Shown here one piece after another: positions 8,061-15,901 of a stretch of DNA of 43,621 nt. A model generated the notes under the pieces. The model made no database searches. It had not been told where the DNA came from and saw nothing but the letters and a program-made list of their open reading frames with translations. Origin of the DNA: Paenarthrobacter sp. Z7-10. Its GTDB lineage: Bacteria; Actinomycetota; Actinomycetes; Actinomycetales; Micrococcaceae. Positions within the stretch are counted from its first letter, which is position 1. Every line of letters begins with the position of its first letter. The translations under genes were made by a program, and so were the position numbers. The stretch spans positions 1-43,621 of the forward strand of contig NZ_JADPVH010000036.1 in the NCBI RefSeq assembly GCF_026932795.1, in the 5' to 3' direction.

Positions 8061-9185
8061 ATGGCGGTATTCTGGATGTGCGCCACCGGCGCCTTCCTCC
8101 TCACGTCGGAAAACGATCGGAACCCTTCTTTGCTACAGCTTGAGCAGCTCGCCGCCCGGACGCCCGCAGTAACGGTGGATGAACTGCTGAAGGGTTTTTA
8201 CCCATCGCCGCGGTTCGGCTCTGTCTCCTTTGCCAGTTATCGACCTGATCCAGCGCAGCCGTCGCAGGCCGCGGCGGTCAGGGCGCTGGAACATTTCTCC
8301 GAATCCATTCGCACCCCGGAACCCACCGGGCTGCGGAAATTCTTTGGAGCCAAGAAGCCGCCCAGCCGTGCCGGGTTCTACCTGGACGGCGGTTTTGGCG
8401 TCGGAAAGACGCACCTGCTGGCCTCGCTTTGGCACGCGGCGCCCGGGCCCAAGGCCTTCGGAACCTTTGTGGAGTACACGAACCTGGTGGGCGCTCTTTC
8501 ATTCCGTAAAACGGTTGAGGCTCTGAGCGCCTACAAGCTGGTCTGTATTGATGAGTTTGAACTTGACGATCCGGGCGACACCGTTCTGATGTCCCGGCTG
8601 ATGCGCGAACTGGCCGACGCCGGGGTCAAACTGGCCGCCACGTCCAATACGTTGCCCGGGTCCCTGGGGGAGGGCCGGTTCGCGGCTGTGGACTTTCAGC
8701 GCGAGATCCAGGTGCTGGCGGACCAGTTCGAGGTGGTCCGCATTGACGGCGATGATTACCGCCACCGCGGACTGCCCACCCCGCCGTCGCCGCTGGCCAA
8801 CAGTGACCTCGACAGGGCCATGAAGAAGGAATTTGGCTCCTCCGGTGATTCCGGCGACAAGACGGTCGCCGTGGATGACTTCGGCACCCTGATTGACCAT
8901 CTGGCCGGCGTGCATCCAAGCCGGTACCGGCAGCTGATAAAGGGGATCGACGGCGTGGTGTGGCGCAACGTGCACACCATAACGGAACAGTCGGTGGCCC
9001 TTCGCTTCGTGGTCCTGGCCGACCGGCTGTATGACTCGGATATTCCGATCCTGGCCAGCGGGGTGCCATTTGACGCTCTGTTCACCCCGGAAATGATGGC
9101 CGGCGGATACCTGAAGAAGTACTACCGGGCAGTTTCCAGGCTCACCGCGCTGGTGCGTGAGGGGCAGAACCACGAACCGAGCTGA
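8061..9185 (+). CDS. zapE: cell division protein ZapE (AFG1-like ATPase)
   Basis: About 374 residues. Walker A is GGFGVGKTHLL (from residue 110), Walker B is LVCIDEFELDD with Asp164 and Glu165, followed by the family sensor TSNTLPGSLGEGRF. ZapE/AFG1 proteins are cytoplasmic or membrane-associated P-loop ATPases tied to Z-ring function in proteobacteria; the actinobacterial role is less clear. The FYPSPRFGSVSF entry motif is intact. The start is uncertain: ATG at 8061 and ATG at 8076 are both in frame, and the recognisable protein starts around SENDRNPSLLQLEQL. It is divergent from sseA and convergent with benE. Confidence 0.85.
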   Translation: MAVFWMCATGAFLLTSENDRNPSLLQLEQLAARTPAVTVDELLKGFYPSPRFGSVSFASYRPDPAQPSQAAAVRALEHFSESIRTPEPTGLRKFFGAKKPPSRAGFYLDGGFGVGKTHLLASLWHAAPGPKAFGTFVEYTNLVGALSFRKTVEALSAYKLVCIDEFELDDPGDTVLMSRLMRELADAGVKLAATSNTLPGSLGEGRFAAVDFQREIQVLADQFEVVRIDGDDYRHRGLPTPPSPLANSDLDRAMKKEFGSSGDSGDKTVAVDDFGTLIDHLAGVHPSRYRQLIKGIDGVVWRNVHTITEQSVALRFVVLADRLYDSDIPILASGVPFDALFTPEMMAGGYLKKYYRAVSRLTALVREGQNHEPS

Positions 9186-9279
9186 CCGATCTGGTTCAGG
9201 AGCAGCGGGCTGTCCCAGCTGCCAAGGAGCTAAGGCGTCAAGGAGGCAAGGAGGTAGGCTGCCAAGGCGCCGAAGGGGC

Positions 9280-10542
9280 TCAGCTGGGTTCGGGTTCTCT
9301 TGGGATTCTGGGGACCAGCAGCCAGCGCACCACGAGGCCTGCCAGCAACGCCCAGAAGGCGGCTCCGATGCCACCAAAGCTCAGCCCGGAAGCCGCCACC
9401 AGGAAGGTGATGGCCGCGCCAATGCGTTCCTGCGGCTGCTCCAGAGCCGCAGAGATGGCGGCGGCCAAGGTTGACAGCAACGCCAGTCCGGCCACCGCTT
9501 CCACCAGGCCGGATGGAGCGGCGGCGACGACGGTTACCAGTGCCGCGGAGGCAGCAGCCAGAACCAGGTAGGCCCAGCCCGAGCTGAAGGCGGCGATCCA
9601 CCGCCGGTGCCGGTTCTGTCCGGCTTCGTCGCCGGCCGCCAGCGCAGCGCTGAGTGCGGCCAGGTTAATCGCGTGACCGCCGAACCCTGCTCCGGCCACG
9701 GTCCCGACGCCGGTGACCAGCATGGAAGCCCGCCACGGGGTGGTAAATCCAAAGGACTTCAGCACCGCCACTCCCGGAACGTTCTGCGAGGCCATGGTGA
9801 CAATGAACAACGGCACGGCGATGCCGGCCATGGCCTGCCAGCTGAAGGCTGGGGTAGTCCACTGCAGGTGGGGAACAAGGGATCCGGTCGGCACGCTTGT
9901 CCCGGTCAGCACCAGATAGGTACCAATCACCAGGAGCGCAACGCCCAGCGCAACGGGTACCGCCCAGCGCGATGCCAGTTTCATCATCAGCAGCCAGGAC
10001 AGCAGGACCGGTGCCACCAGCAGGGGCGTCGACCCCAAGGCTCGAAATGGGGCCAGGCACAGCGAAAGCAGGACGCCGGCGAGCATGGCCTGCGCCAACG
10101 CCACCGGTATCCGGCCGAGCAGCGAGCCTAGGGCGGGGATCAATCCGGTCAGGATTATCAGCACCCCCACCGCCAGGAACGCGCCGACGGCCGCCGGCCA
10201 GCCGCCGTCGACCGCCCCGGTGCTGACCAGCAGCGCCGCGCCCGGTGTGGACCAGGCCAATGTGACAGGAAGCTTGGTCCGCCAGGAAATCAGCAGCACG
10301 CCGATGCTGAAGGTCACCGTGAGCGCCAGCAGACCGGAGGCAGCCTGTCCATCCGTGGCACCGACCGCGCGCAAGCCGGCCAGGACCACGGCGAAGGAGG
10401 AGGTGAAGCCCACCAGAGCCGTCACAATCCCGGCCACTATTGGGCGGGAAATGCCCTCCGGCTCTGTCTCCGCAGCAGCGTCGTCCAAGTCAGTATCAAC
10501 GGGTGCGGCCCGGCTGTTCGGCGGGGTGGCTTCGGCGGGCAC
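9280..10542 (-). CDS. benE: BenE-family benzoate/H+ symporter
   Basis: 420 residues with about 12 predicted hydrophobic helices. BenE proteins are inner-membrane proton symporters for benzoate and related aromatics. Conserved features seen are the early FTSSFAVVLAGLRAVGAT segment, the GWPAAVGAFLAVGVLIILTG helix, the central VPLFIVTMASQNVPGVAVLK motif shared by BenE and NCS2-like carriers, and GAGFGGHAINLAALSAA. The GTG at 10542 has GGAG about 5 nt upstream. The N-terminal 35 residues are hydrophilic and variable. No benzoate-degradation gene is nearby, so the substrate is inferred from family alone. Confidence 0.87.
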   Translation of the reverse strand: MPAEATPPNSRAAPVDTDLDDAAAETEPEGISRPIVAGIVTALVGFTSSFAVVLAGLRAVGATDGQAASGLLALTVTFSIGVLLISWRTKLPVTLAWSTPGAALLVSTGAVDGGWPAAVGAFLAVGVLIILTGLIPALGSLLGRIPVALAQAMLAGVLLSLCLAPFRALGSTPLLVAPVLLSWLLMMKLASRWAVPVALGVALLVIGTYLVLTGTSVPTGSLVPHLQWTTPAFSWQAMAGIAVPLFIVTMASQNVPGVAVLKSFGFTTPWRASMLVTGVGTVAGAGFGGHAINLAALSAALAAGDEAGQNRHRRWIAAFSSGWAYLVLAAASAALVTVVAAAPSGLVEAVAGLALLSTLAAAISAALEQPQERIGAAITFLVAASGLSFGGIGAAFWALLAGLVVRWLLVPRIPREPEPS

Positions 10543-10649
10543 ACAGACTCCAAAGGGGTAACGGAGGGAAGGTCTCTATCTCAAGGCTAAACTGCCGGTC
10601 ACCCAGGGTTGCAGCCGCACGGACGGAGGAGCTGGAAGGGCGTTTAAAC

Positions 10650-10697
10650 GTCAAAGGCGCTGGTACTGCCTCGCGGCAGGACCAGCGCCCCTTTGAC
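10650..10697 (-). terminator. strong hairpin terminator after the antitoxin-like gene
   Basis: A 15-nt left arm (10650-10664) pairs with 10681-10697, with two extra C in the right arm. The loop itself contains the small stem CTGCC/GGCAG around TCGC. It starts 23 nt past the stop of the antitoxin-like gene on the minus strand and 108 nt before the benE start, so it should insulate benE. The palindrome GTTTAAAC (10642-10649) adjoins it. The T-run is short. Confidence 0.75.
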
Positions 10698-10720
10698 TCA
10701 AATCCAGGGCAAGGGAGCGG

Positions 10721-10948
10721 CTAAGCCTGCTCGTCCACGGACCTTTCCCCAGTGGCGTTACGGGTGCCACTGTGGTGGTCAACGAAGTTTCCGGCAGCGT
10801 TCTGAACGCTCTCGATCCGGTCCTTGAACTTGTCACCGGTCTTGCTGTCGATGAAATCGCCAGCCTTGCCGATGCCATTCTTCAGGGCCGCTTCGTTGTG
10901 GGTGATCAGATCCGTGGCCTTGCCCTTGATGTCGTCAAATATAGACAC
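10721..10948 (-). CDS. MT0933-like antitoxin family protein (orphan)
   Basis: 75 residues, highly charged, no Cys. The arrangement IFDDIKGKATDLITHNEAALKNGIGKAGDFID followed by a KTGDKFKDRI repeat-like helix and NAAGNFVDHHSG matches the small MT0933 antitoxin family of actinobacteria, whose members are often annotated as antitoxins without experimental proof. The GTG start at 10948 has a strong GGAGGTG 3 nt upstream; the frame extends further but reads through this Shine-Dalgarno sequence. No toxin-like gene adjoins it. It has its own strong terminator, so it behaves as a monocistron. A general stress role is equally possible. Confidence 0.75.
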   Translation of the reverse strand: MSIFDDIKGKATDLITHNEAALKNGIGKAGDFIDSKTGDKFKDRIESVQNAAGNFVDHHSGTRNATGERSVDEQA

Positions 10949-11134
10949 GGGCACCTCCCTTCCCTCTGGGGAGCCATCTCGCTCCGCTGGAGAAAAGCCT
11001 AATCGCATCGGCGGGGCATTCCAAGCGTTTTTCCAAGGGCTTAAACCGGCAGTTCCGTTGTGGTACTCCGGGTGGGGGAAGGCGGACGACGACGGCGGTG
11101 CGGGAGACCGGCGGTGGGGACGGAAGACGACGGC

Positions 11135-11230
11135 GGCAGGACGGTGAAGCGGACGGCGGCGGTGGTGGCAGGACGGTGAAGCGGACGGCGGCGGTGGTGG
11201 CAGGGCGGTGGGGCGGACGGCGGCGGTGGG
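11135..11230. repeat. 32-bp tandem repeat, 3 copies
   Basis: Units at 11135-11166 and 11167-11198 are identical; 11199-11230 is degenerate. A partial unit precedes at about 11120. The purine-rich top strand is made of GGCGG and GGTGG runs. The period is not a multiple of three, so no protein is encoded. It fills the 293-nt gap (10949-11241) between the antitoxin-like gene and the 3' end of the arsenic flavoprotein gene; the rest of that gap holds nothing recognisable. Confidence 0.85.
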
Positions 11231-11241
11231 GGCGGGGCGGC

Positions 11242-12636
11242 TCAGTCGCCGGCTGCCTCAGTGTCGCCGTAGCGTCCGTGCAGGAGCCCGGTTGGGAAGC
11301 CAACTAAGACCGGTTCCGGCGCAGCGCAGCACGCGGACTCTTCCTCTGTTCCGGCAGCCGGGGCGCCGCAGCTGGGGCCGGTGTCAGTGGAGCAAACTCC
11401 TGTTTCGGGCAGTTCGAGCTGCACCCGGTCCGCGGCCTCCTGGTTACCGGCCAGAGCTGCGGCGATGGACCGGACCTGTTCGTAGCCGGTTGCCAACAGG
11501 AAGGTCGGGGCCCGGCCGTAGGACCTCATACCCACGATGTAGAAGTCTTTCTCCGGGTGCGCCAACAGCTTGGCCCCGTGCGCCGGAACGGTGCCGCAGG
11601 AGTGGAATTCCGGGTCAATCAGCGGTGCCAATTGCCTGGGCGCCTCTAGCCCGGGGTCCAACTCCAGCCGGATTTCCCTGACAATGTCCAGGTCCGGACG
11701 GAATCCGGTGGCGGGGATCAGGACATCCACGCTCAGGACACGCTCCCCGGCAGGGGTGCTGCCCTGAACAGCCAGCCCGGAACTGTCTGCGACCAAGCCG
11801 GTGATGCTGAAGGCGGTGTGCAGGTCAACAATGCCGGTTTCAACAAGTTTGCGCAGCCTGGTCCCCAGCATTCCCCTGGCCGGCAGTCCGTCGAGGTCTC
11901 CGCCGCCATAGAGCCGGGTAACGGCTGGCCCGCGGACGGCCCAGCTGATCCGGGTTCCCTGTTCCGCACGGGCCAGTTCACCCAGGGCGAGCAGGATGTT
12001 GGCGGCGGAGTGGCCGGCACCGACCACCAGGACGTGCCTGCCGGCGAAAGTCCCGCGGTCAACTCCAAGAACGTCGGGCAGGGGCGCGGTGATGCGGGTG
12101 CCGGCCTCGCGCTCGCCGACGGCGGTCAGCCCGGCCTGACCGAGTGGGTTGGGAGTGTTCCAGGTGCCGGAGGCGTCGATGACGGCCCGTGCCAGGATGT
12201 CGGTCAGCGTGCCGTCTGTGTTCCGGGTCCGGACCAGGAATGGCGTCTCATCGCGCCGCTTGGAATGTGTTTTGTCCATGCCCTGACGGGTGACGGCGAC
12301 GACGGTGGTCCCGGTCCGAATGAGCGGTGCCAGCTGGGCAGTGGCGGCCAGCGGTTCCAGGTAACCGGTGACGAGCTCGGTCCCGGTGGGCAAAGCTGTC
12401 AGGCGCGGCGGCACCCATCCAGTGGGTTCGAGCAGGCGCACCGCCGCGGCGTCGAGGTTGTACCGCCACGGGGAGAACAGTCGGGTGTGGCCCCAGGCCT
12501 GCACCGCCATCCCGGGTCCGCTGCCGGCCTCCAGGACAAGGGGCGTCAGTCCGTTTTCGAGCAGGTGGGCAGCCGCGGCCAATCCGACGGGTCCGGCACC
12601 GACGACGACGACGGGGAGCTCAGTAAGTGCCGGCAT
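11242..12636 (-). CDS. FAD-dependent monooxygenase of the arsenic operon (ArsO-like)
   Basis: 464 residues. An FAD-binding VVVGAGPVGLAAAAHLLE lies near the N-terminus, a second dinucleotide motif (VLVVGAGHSAANILLALGE) lies mid-protein, and ATGFRPD closes the FAD domain, the pattern of class B flavin monooxygenases and thioredoxin-reductase-like flavoproteins. It follows arsC by 106 nt in the acr3-arsC operon, where ArsO-like flavoproteins occur. The exact reaction is unknown. The last 55 residues are unusual: a low-complexity tail with Cys in GVC, SC and a vicinal ACC pair, able in principle to bind As(III). The ATG at 12636 has GGAAAG about 7 nt upstream; the longer upstream frame is not protein-like. 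Confidence 0.82.
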   Translation of the reverse strand: MPALTELPVVVVGAGPVGLAAAAHLLENGLTPLVLEAGSGPGMAVQAWGHTRLFSPWRYNLDAAAVRLLEPTGWVPPRLTALPTGTELVTGYLEPLAATAQLAPLIRTGTTVVAVTRQGMDKTHSKRRDETPFLVRTRNTDGTLTDILARAVIDASGTWNTPNPLGQAGLTAVGEREAGTRITAPLPDVLGVDRGTFAGRHVLVVGAGHSAANILLALGELARAEQGTRISWAVRGPAVTRLYGGGDLDGLPARGMLGTRLRKLVETGIVDLHTAFSITGLVADSSGLAVQGSTPAGERVLSVDVLIPATGFRPDLDIVREIRLELDPGLEAPRQLAPLIDPEFHSCGTVPAHGAKLLAHPEKDFYIVGMRSYGRAPTFLLATGYEQVRSIAAALAGNQEAADRVQLELPETGVCSTDTGPSCGAPAAGTEEESACCAAPEPVLVGFPTGLLHGRYGDTEAAGD

Positions 12637-12742
12637 GATCTGCTTTCCGTTCTGATCCAGAAATCCGCTGTCCCTTGAGAAAGGGTTGGGTTGGGCATTC
12701 GGTTTCCACCCCGACCATCTCCTTCCGTCTGCCATCGTGGAC

Positions 12743-13171
12743 TTAGGCGAAGGTGGCAGGGAGGAGTTCGGAGACCAGCGTCTCAATCCGGGATTTGATA
12801 TCGTTCCGGATCGGCCGGACGGCGTCCACGCCTTGGCCTGCCGGGTCCTCAAACGCCCAGTCCTCGTAGCGTTTGCCGGGGAAGATTGGGCAGGTATCCC
12901 CGCAGCCCATGGTGATGACGACGTCGGACTCCTTCACCGCTTCGATGGTGAGGACCTTGGGAATTTCGGCGGACATGTCGATCCCCTCCTCGGCCATGGC
13001 CTGCACCGCGGCCGGATTGACCCGATCGGCCGGTTCGGAGCCGGCGGAGCGGACCTCGATCGCGTCCTTGGACAGCGAAGTGAGATAGGCGGCGGCCATC
13101 TGCGAACGCCCGGCGTTGTGGACGCAGACGAACAGGACGGAAGGCCGCTTCACGGTTTCGGTGGTGCTCAT
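12743..13171 (-). CDS. arsC: arsenate reductase (LMW-phosphatase type)
   Basis: 142 residues, reduces As(V) to As(III). The P-loop CVHNAGRS (Cys16 to Ser23) is the catalytic CX5RS of the low-molecular-weight phosphatase fold. Cys90 and Cys94 in MGCGDTCP are the positions used for the disulfide cascade in thioredoxin-linked members; in actinobacteria some relatives use mycothiol instead, and sequence alone does not decide here. WAFEDPAGQG supplies the general-acid Asp. It sits 36 nt after acr3 and feeds its product to that exporter. Confidence 0.93.
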   Translation of the reverse strand: MSTTETVKRPSVLFVCVHNAGRSQMAAAYLTSLSKDAIEVRSAGSEPADRVNPAAVQAMAEEGIDMSAEIPKVLTIEAVKESDVVITMGCGDTCPIFPGKRYEDWAFEDPAGQGVDAVRPIRNDIKSRIETLVSELLPATFA

Positions 13172-13207
13172 TGCTGCTTGCTCCTCGAGTCAGGAATTGG
13201 TCGCTGG

Positions 13208-14281
13208 TTAGTGAGTAAAGTAGCGTCCGCGGGCCCAGAGCGCGGCGTAGACGAGAGCAACCAGGGCCGGGACCTCGATCAAGGGTCCGACGACGCCGGC
13301 CAGCGCCTGCCCGGATGTCACACCGAAGGTGCCGATAGCCACCGCGATGGCGAGTTCAAAGTTGTTCCCCGCCGCGGTGAACGCCAAGGTCGTGGTTTTC
13401 GCATACCCCAGACTCAGGAACCGGCCAACCACCATGCCGGCGCCGAAAACGACAATAAAGTACACCAGCAGCGGCACCGCGATGCGGATCACGTCCAGCG
13501 GCCGTGAGGTAATGGTCCGGCCCTGCAAGGCAAACAGGACGACGATGGTGAACAGCAGTCCGTACAGCGCCCACGGGCCCAGCCTGGGAAGGAATGTTCC
13601 CTCGTACCAGGCGCGTCCCCGCGCTTTTTCGCCGACGGTGCGGGTGAGAAAGCCAGCCAGCAGCGGGATGCCCAGGAAAATCAGTACCGACGCCGTGACG
13701 GCCCAGAATGAAAAGCCGGCGCTCGTCGTCGGCAGCCCCAGCCAGCCGGGCAGAACCTGGAGGTAGAACCAGCCCATGGCGCCGAAGGCGAGGACCTGGA
13801 ACACTGAGTTGATGGCGACCAGCACGGCGGCGGCTTCGCGGTCCCCGCAGGCCAGGTCGTTCCAAATCAGCACCATGGCGATGCACCGGGCTAACCCGAC
13901 AATGATCAGTCCGGTGCGGTAGTCCGGCAGGTCGGGGATGAAAATCCAGGCGAGGGCGAACATGAACGCGGGTGCCAGGACCCAGTTCAGCACCAGGGAT
14001 GTGACCAGCAGCTTCCGGTCCCCGGTCACCCGGCGGGTTTCGTTGTAGCGGACCTTGGCCAACACCGGGTACATCATCACCAGCAAACCGACCGCGATCG
14101 GCAGCGAGACCGAGCCCACCTTCACCGCATCCAAGGCGGTGTTCAGCCCCGGGATGAATCTGCCCAGCAGCAGGCCAGCGGCCATCGCGGCAATGATCCA
14201 GACCGGCAGGAAACGATCAAGGGTGGAAAGGCGCCCGGCGACAGCGGCTTGGCCGGCAGCTTGGGGTACTTCTATGCTCAC
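13208..14281 (-). CDS. acr3: ACR3-family arsenite efflux transporter
   Basis: 357 residues, ten hydrophobic segments, membrane exporter of As(III). Family landmarks are PIAVGLLVMMYPVLAKVRY, ARCIAMVLIWNDLACGD, whose Cys residues include the conserved essential Cys of the fourth segment, and FTAAGNNFELAIAVAIG with the conserved Asn and Glu. The start is GTG at 14281 with AGGAG 5 nt upstream. It is the first gene of the leftward operon acr3-arsC-flavin monooxygenase, divergent from arsR with a 98-nt shared control region. Confidence 0.95.
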   Translation of the reverse strand: MSIEVPQAAGQAAVAGRLSTLDRFLPVWIIAAMAAGLLLGRFIPGLNTALDAVKVGSVSLPIAVGLLVMMYPVLAKVRYNETRRVTGDRKLLVTSLVLNWVLAPAFMFALAWIFIPDLPDYRTGLIIVGLARCIAMVLIWNDLACGDREAAAVLVAINSVFQVLAFGAMGWFYLQVLPGWLGLPTTSAGFSFWAVTASVLIFLGIPLLAGFLTRTVGEKARGRAWYEGTFLPRLGPWALYGLLFTIVVLFALQGRTITSRPLDVIRIAVPLLVYFIVVFGAGMVVGRFLSLGYAKTTTLAFTAAGNNFELAIAVAIGTFGVTSGQALAGVVGPLIEVPALVALVYAALWARGRYFTH

Positions 14282-14307
14282 GATTCTCCTGAGCCCAGGA
14301 CGGGCTG

Positions 14308-14361
14308 GATTGACGAATTTCGATATCTAAGTATCTTCGGGTATATCGATGGATGTCAATC
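14308..14361. promoter_or_regulatory. ars divergent promoter with nested ArsR-operator-like dyads
   Basis: Two nested inverted repeats share one centre near 14334.5: outer GATTGAC (14308-14314) with GTCAATC (14355-14361), and inner TCGATAT (14320-14326) with ATATCGA (14343-14349), with equal 5-nt gaps. Leftward, TTGACA (14359-14354) with an 18-nt spacer to GATACT (14335-14330) makes a good acr3 promoter. Rightward, TTGACG (14310-14315) faces TATCTT (14332-14337), and a separate CATAAT (14368-14373) lies 6 nt before the arsR ATG. ArsR binding here would block both directions. Confidence 0.8.
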
Positions 14362-14379
14362 TTGATGCATAATGGACCT

Positions 14380-14730
14380 ATGAGCGTTGTGCAGTCCCTT
14401 GAACCGCCCGTCGTCGACGTCTGTTGCACCCCGTCCGGTACCGACGTCCTCGACGCGGCCGAGGCACAAAAACGGGCTCTGGTGTTTAAGGCCATGGGTG
14501 ACCCCAACCGGCTCCGGCTGCTGTCCATCGTCCGGGCCAGCGCTGGCGGCGAAGCCTGCGTCTGCGACTTGACTGAGCCCCTGGACCTGGGGCAACCCAC
14601 CGTTTCCCACCACCTGAAAATCCTGGTCGACGCCGGCCTGCTGGACCGCGATAAACGTGGAACCTGGGCGTACTACTCGCTCGTGCCCGGAGCCCTGGAC
14701 CGGGCTGCGGCCCTGCTGACCGCACCGTGA
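14380..14730 (+). CDS. arsR: ArsR-family arsenic-responsive repressor
   Basis: 116 residues, winged-helix ArsR/SmtB repressor. Cys60 and Cys62 in ACVCDL match the CxC arsenic site of classical ArsR; a vicinal pair Cys15-Cys16 near the N-terminus (DVCCTPSG) could add a third ligand, as in other actinobacterial ArsR. The recognition helix is QPTVSHHLKIL. ATG at 14380 chosen: no Shine-Dalgarno sequence precedes it and a -10-like CATAAT ends 6 nt upstream, so a leaderless transcript is possible. It is divergent from acr3 and overlaps the next gene as GTGA. Confidence 0.92.
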   Translation: MSVVQSLEPPVVDVCCTPSGTDVLDAAEAQKRALVFKAMGDPNRLRLLSIVRASAGGEACVCDLTEPLDLGQPTVSHHLKILVDAGLLDRDKRGTWAYYSLVPGALDRAAALLTAP

Positions 14731-15326
14731 CTGCGGCGGCAGCGGACGTCGTCGTCCGGAACCTGGTGGAGGCGCACTGGCCGGAGGTGGAGCGGATTTA
14801 CCGCCAGGGCATCATCACCGGTAACGCCACCTTTGAAACATCGCCGCCCACCTGGCACCAGTTCAACGCCTCGCGCCTCCCGGGGCACCGTCTGGCGGCC
14901 ATTGACGCTGCGGGTCAGGTAGTTGGCTGGGCAGCGGTCACCCGGGTCTCCACCCGCACTGTCTATGCCGGCGTCGTCGAGCATTCCATCTACGTTGACG
15001 AAGGATCCCGCGGCCACGGCGTCGGCAAGCTCCTGCTGAAGGCACTCGCTCGATCAACGGAGGAGGCCGGGATTTGGACCATCCAGTCGGGCATCTTCCC
15101 CGAAAACACGGCCAGCATCGGTCTGCACCTGGGACAGGGATTCCGGGTCATCGGTACCCGCGAACGGATCGCCCGCACGAACCTCGGCCCCTATGCAGGA
15201 TTATGGCGGGACACTGTTCTGATGGAACGCCGCAGCACTTTAATAGGCGCCGGAAACTTAGCAGGCGCCGGGCCACACTTCGTGGATTCGATTCAGCGGG
15301 ACGTCCATAGAACCGCTGCGCGATGA
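14727..15326 (+). CDS. arsN1: ArsN1-like GNAT N-acetyltransferase
   Basis: 199 residues, GNAT fold with the acetyl-CoA loop GSRGHGVGKLLL and the phosphinothricin-acetyltransferase-like signature YRQGIITGNATFET. Proteins of this type in ars operons (ArsN1) acetylate the organoarsenical antibiotic arsinothricin and often phosphinothricin too; here the assignment rests on similarity and on position directly after arsR. The GTG at 14727 overlaps the arsR stop as GTGA, so translation is probably coupled. About 25 residues beyond the usual end (after VLMERRS) look like a non-conserved tail. It overlaps the next gene as ATGA. Confidence 0.87.
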   Translation: MTAAAADVVVRNLVEAHWPEVERIYRQGIITGNATFETSPPTWHQFNASRLPGHRLAAIDAAGQVVGWAAVTRVSTRTVYAGVVEHSIYVDEGSRGHGVGKLLLKALARSTEEAGIWTIQSGIFPENTASIGLHLGQGFRVIGTRERIARTNLGPYAGLWRDTVLMERRSTLIGAGNLAGAGPHFVDSIQRDVHRTAAR

Positions 15327-15523
15327 GCGGCCTGCAGTTGACCAGCACCCTGACCTGCCCGGACTGCGGGAATCGGGAACTGCGGGACATGCCGGAAGAC
15401 GCGTGCGTGTATTTCTACCGTTGTGAAGCGTGCGGTGGCACCAGCAAACCGTTGCCGGGGGACTGCTGCGTCTTTTGCTCCTATGGCGACGCCGCATGTC
15501 CGCCGCTGCAAACACCCATGTGA
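15323..15523 (+). CDS. GDCCVxC-motif small cysteine-rich protein
   Basis: 66 residues with nine cysteines: CPDC, one single Cys, CEAC, GDCCVFC and a last Cys near the C-terminus. The GDCCVxC signature defines a small family linked to heavy-metal and mercury/arsenic loci, of unproven role; a zinc-ribbon-like metal binder or chaperone is likely. Its ATG overlaps the arsN1 stop (ATGA), so it belongs to the arsR transcript. It is immediately followed by the KmtR-like gene. Confidence 0.85.
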   Translation: MSGLQLTSTLTCPDCGNRELRDMPEDACVYFYRCEACGGTSKPLPGDCCVFCSYGDAACPPLQTPM

Positions 15524-15535
15524 AACAATGTGCGT

Positions 15536-15901
15536 ATGGATGCAGATAACGCGGTATGTGGGCGGGAACCGGACGGTCAATATGTGGAACTGGCTGTGGA
15601 AATCTTCAGCATGCTCGCCGACGCAACCCGGGTACGCATAATTCTCGCTTTGAAGGACGGTGAACAGCCGGTCAGCGCCCTGGCCGAGTCCATCGGGAAA
15701 TCCCCCGCGGCAGTGTCTCAGCATTTGGCGAAAATGCGGCTCGGACGTCTGGTGACGACGCGGCAAGAAGGCACCCGGGTCTTCTACCGGCTGGAGAACG
15801 AGCATGCCCGCCAGCTGGTCACGGACGCCATCTTCCAGGCCGAACACTCCCTCGGTGGCATTCCCCGCCACCACCACGCCGAAAGCACGGGCAAAGCATG
15901 A
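15536..15901 (+). CDS. kmtR: KmtR-like Ni(II)/Co(II)-sensing ArsR/SmtB repressor
   Basis: 121 residues from the ATG at 15536 (an in-frame GTG at 15530 is an alternative). DNA-binding helix: SPAAVSQHLAKMR. The C-terminal part closely matches mycobacterial KmtR (RLENEHARQLVTDAIF, then AEH and IPRHHH). KmtR's known nickel/cobalt ligands are His88, Glu101, His102, His110 and His111; here His90, Glu103, His104, His112 and His113 keep the same spacing. KmtR represses a CDF exporter gene, and a CDF exporter follows here with an ATGA overlap. It lacks the ArsR Cys site, so it should respond to a different metal from the upstream arsR. Confidence 0.9.
   Translation: MDADNAVCGREPDGQYVELAVEIFSMLADATRVRIILALKDGEQPVSALAESIGKSPAAVSQHLAKMRLGRLVTTRQEGTRVFYRLENEHARQLVTDAIFQAEHSLGGIPRHHHAESTGKA

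Noticed and set aside
11135-11230. CRISPR or coding repeat
   Set aside because: The units are directly adjacent without spacers, and the 32-bp period shifts the reading frame.
14430-14730. Second arsenic repressor function for both ArsR-family genes
   Set aside because: Only the gene at 14380 has the CxC arsenic site; the one at 15536 has the His/Glu set of KmtR.
15323-15523. Selenocysteine protein at the GDCCVxC motif
   Set aside because: All relevant codons are Cys codons; no in-frame TGA is present.
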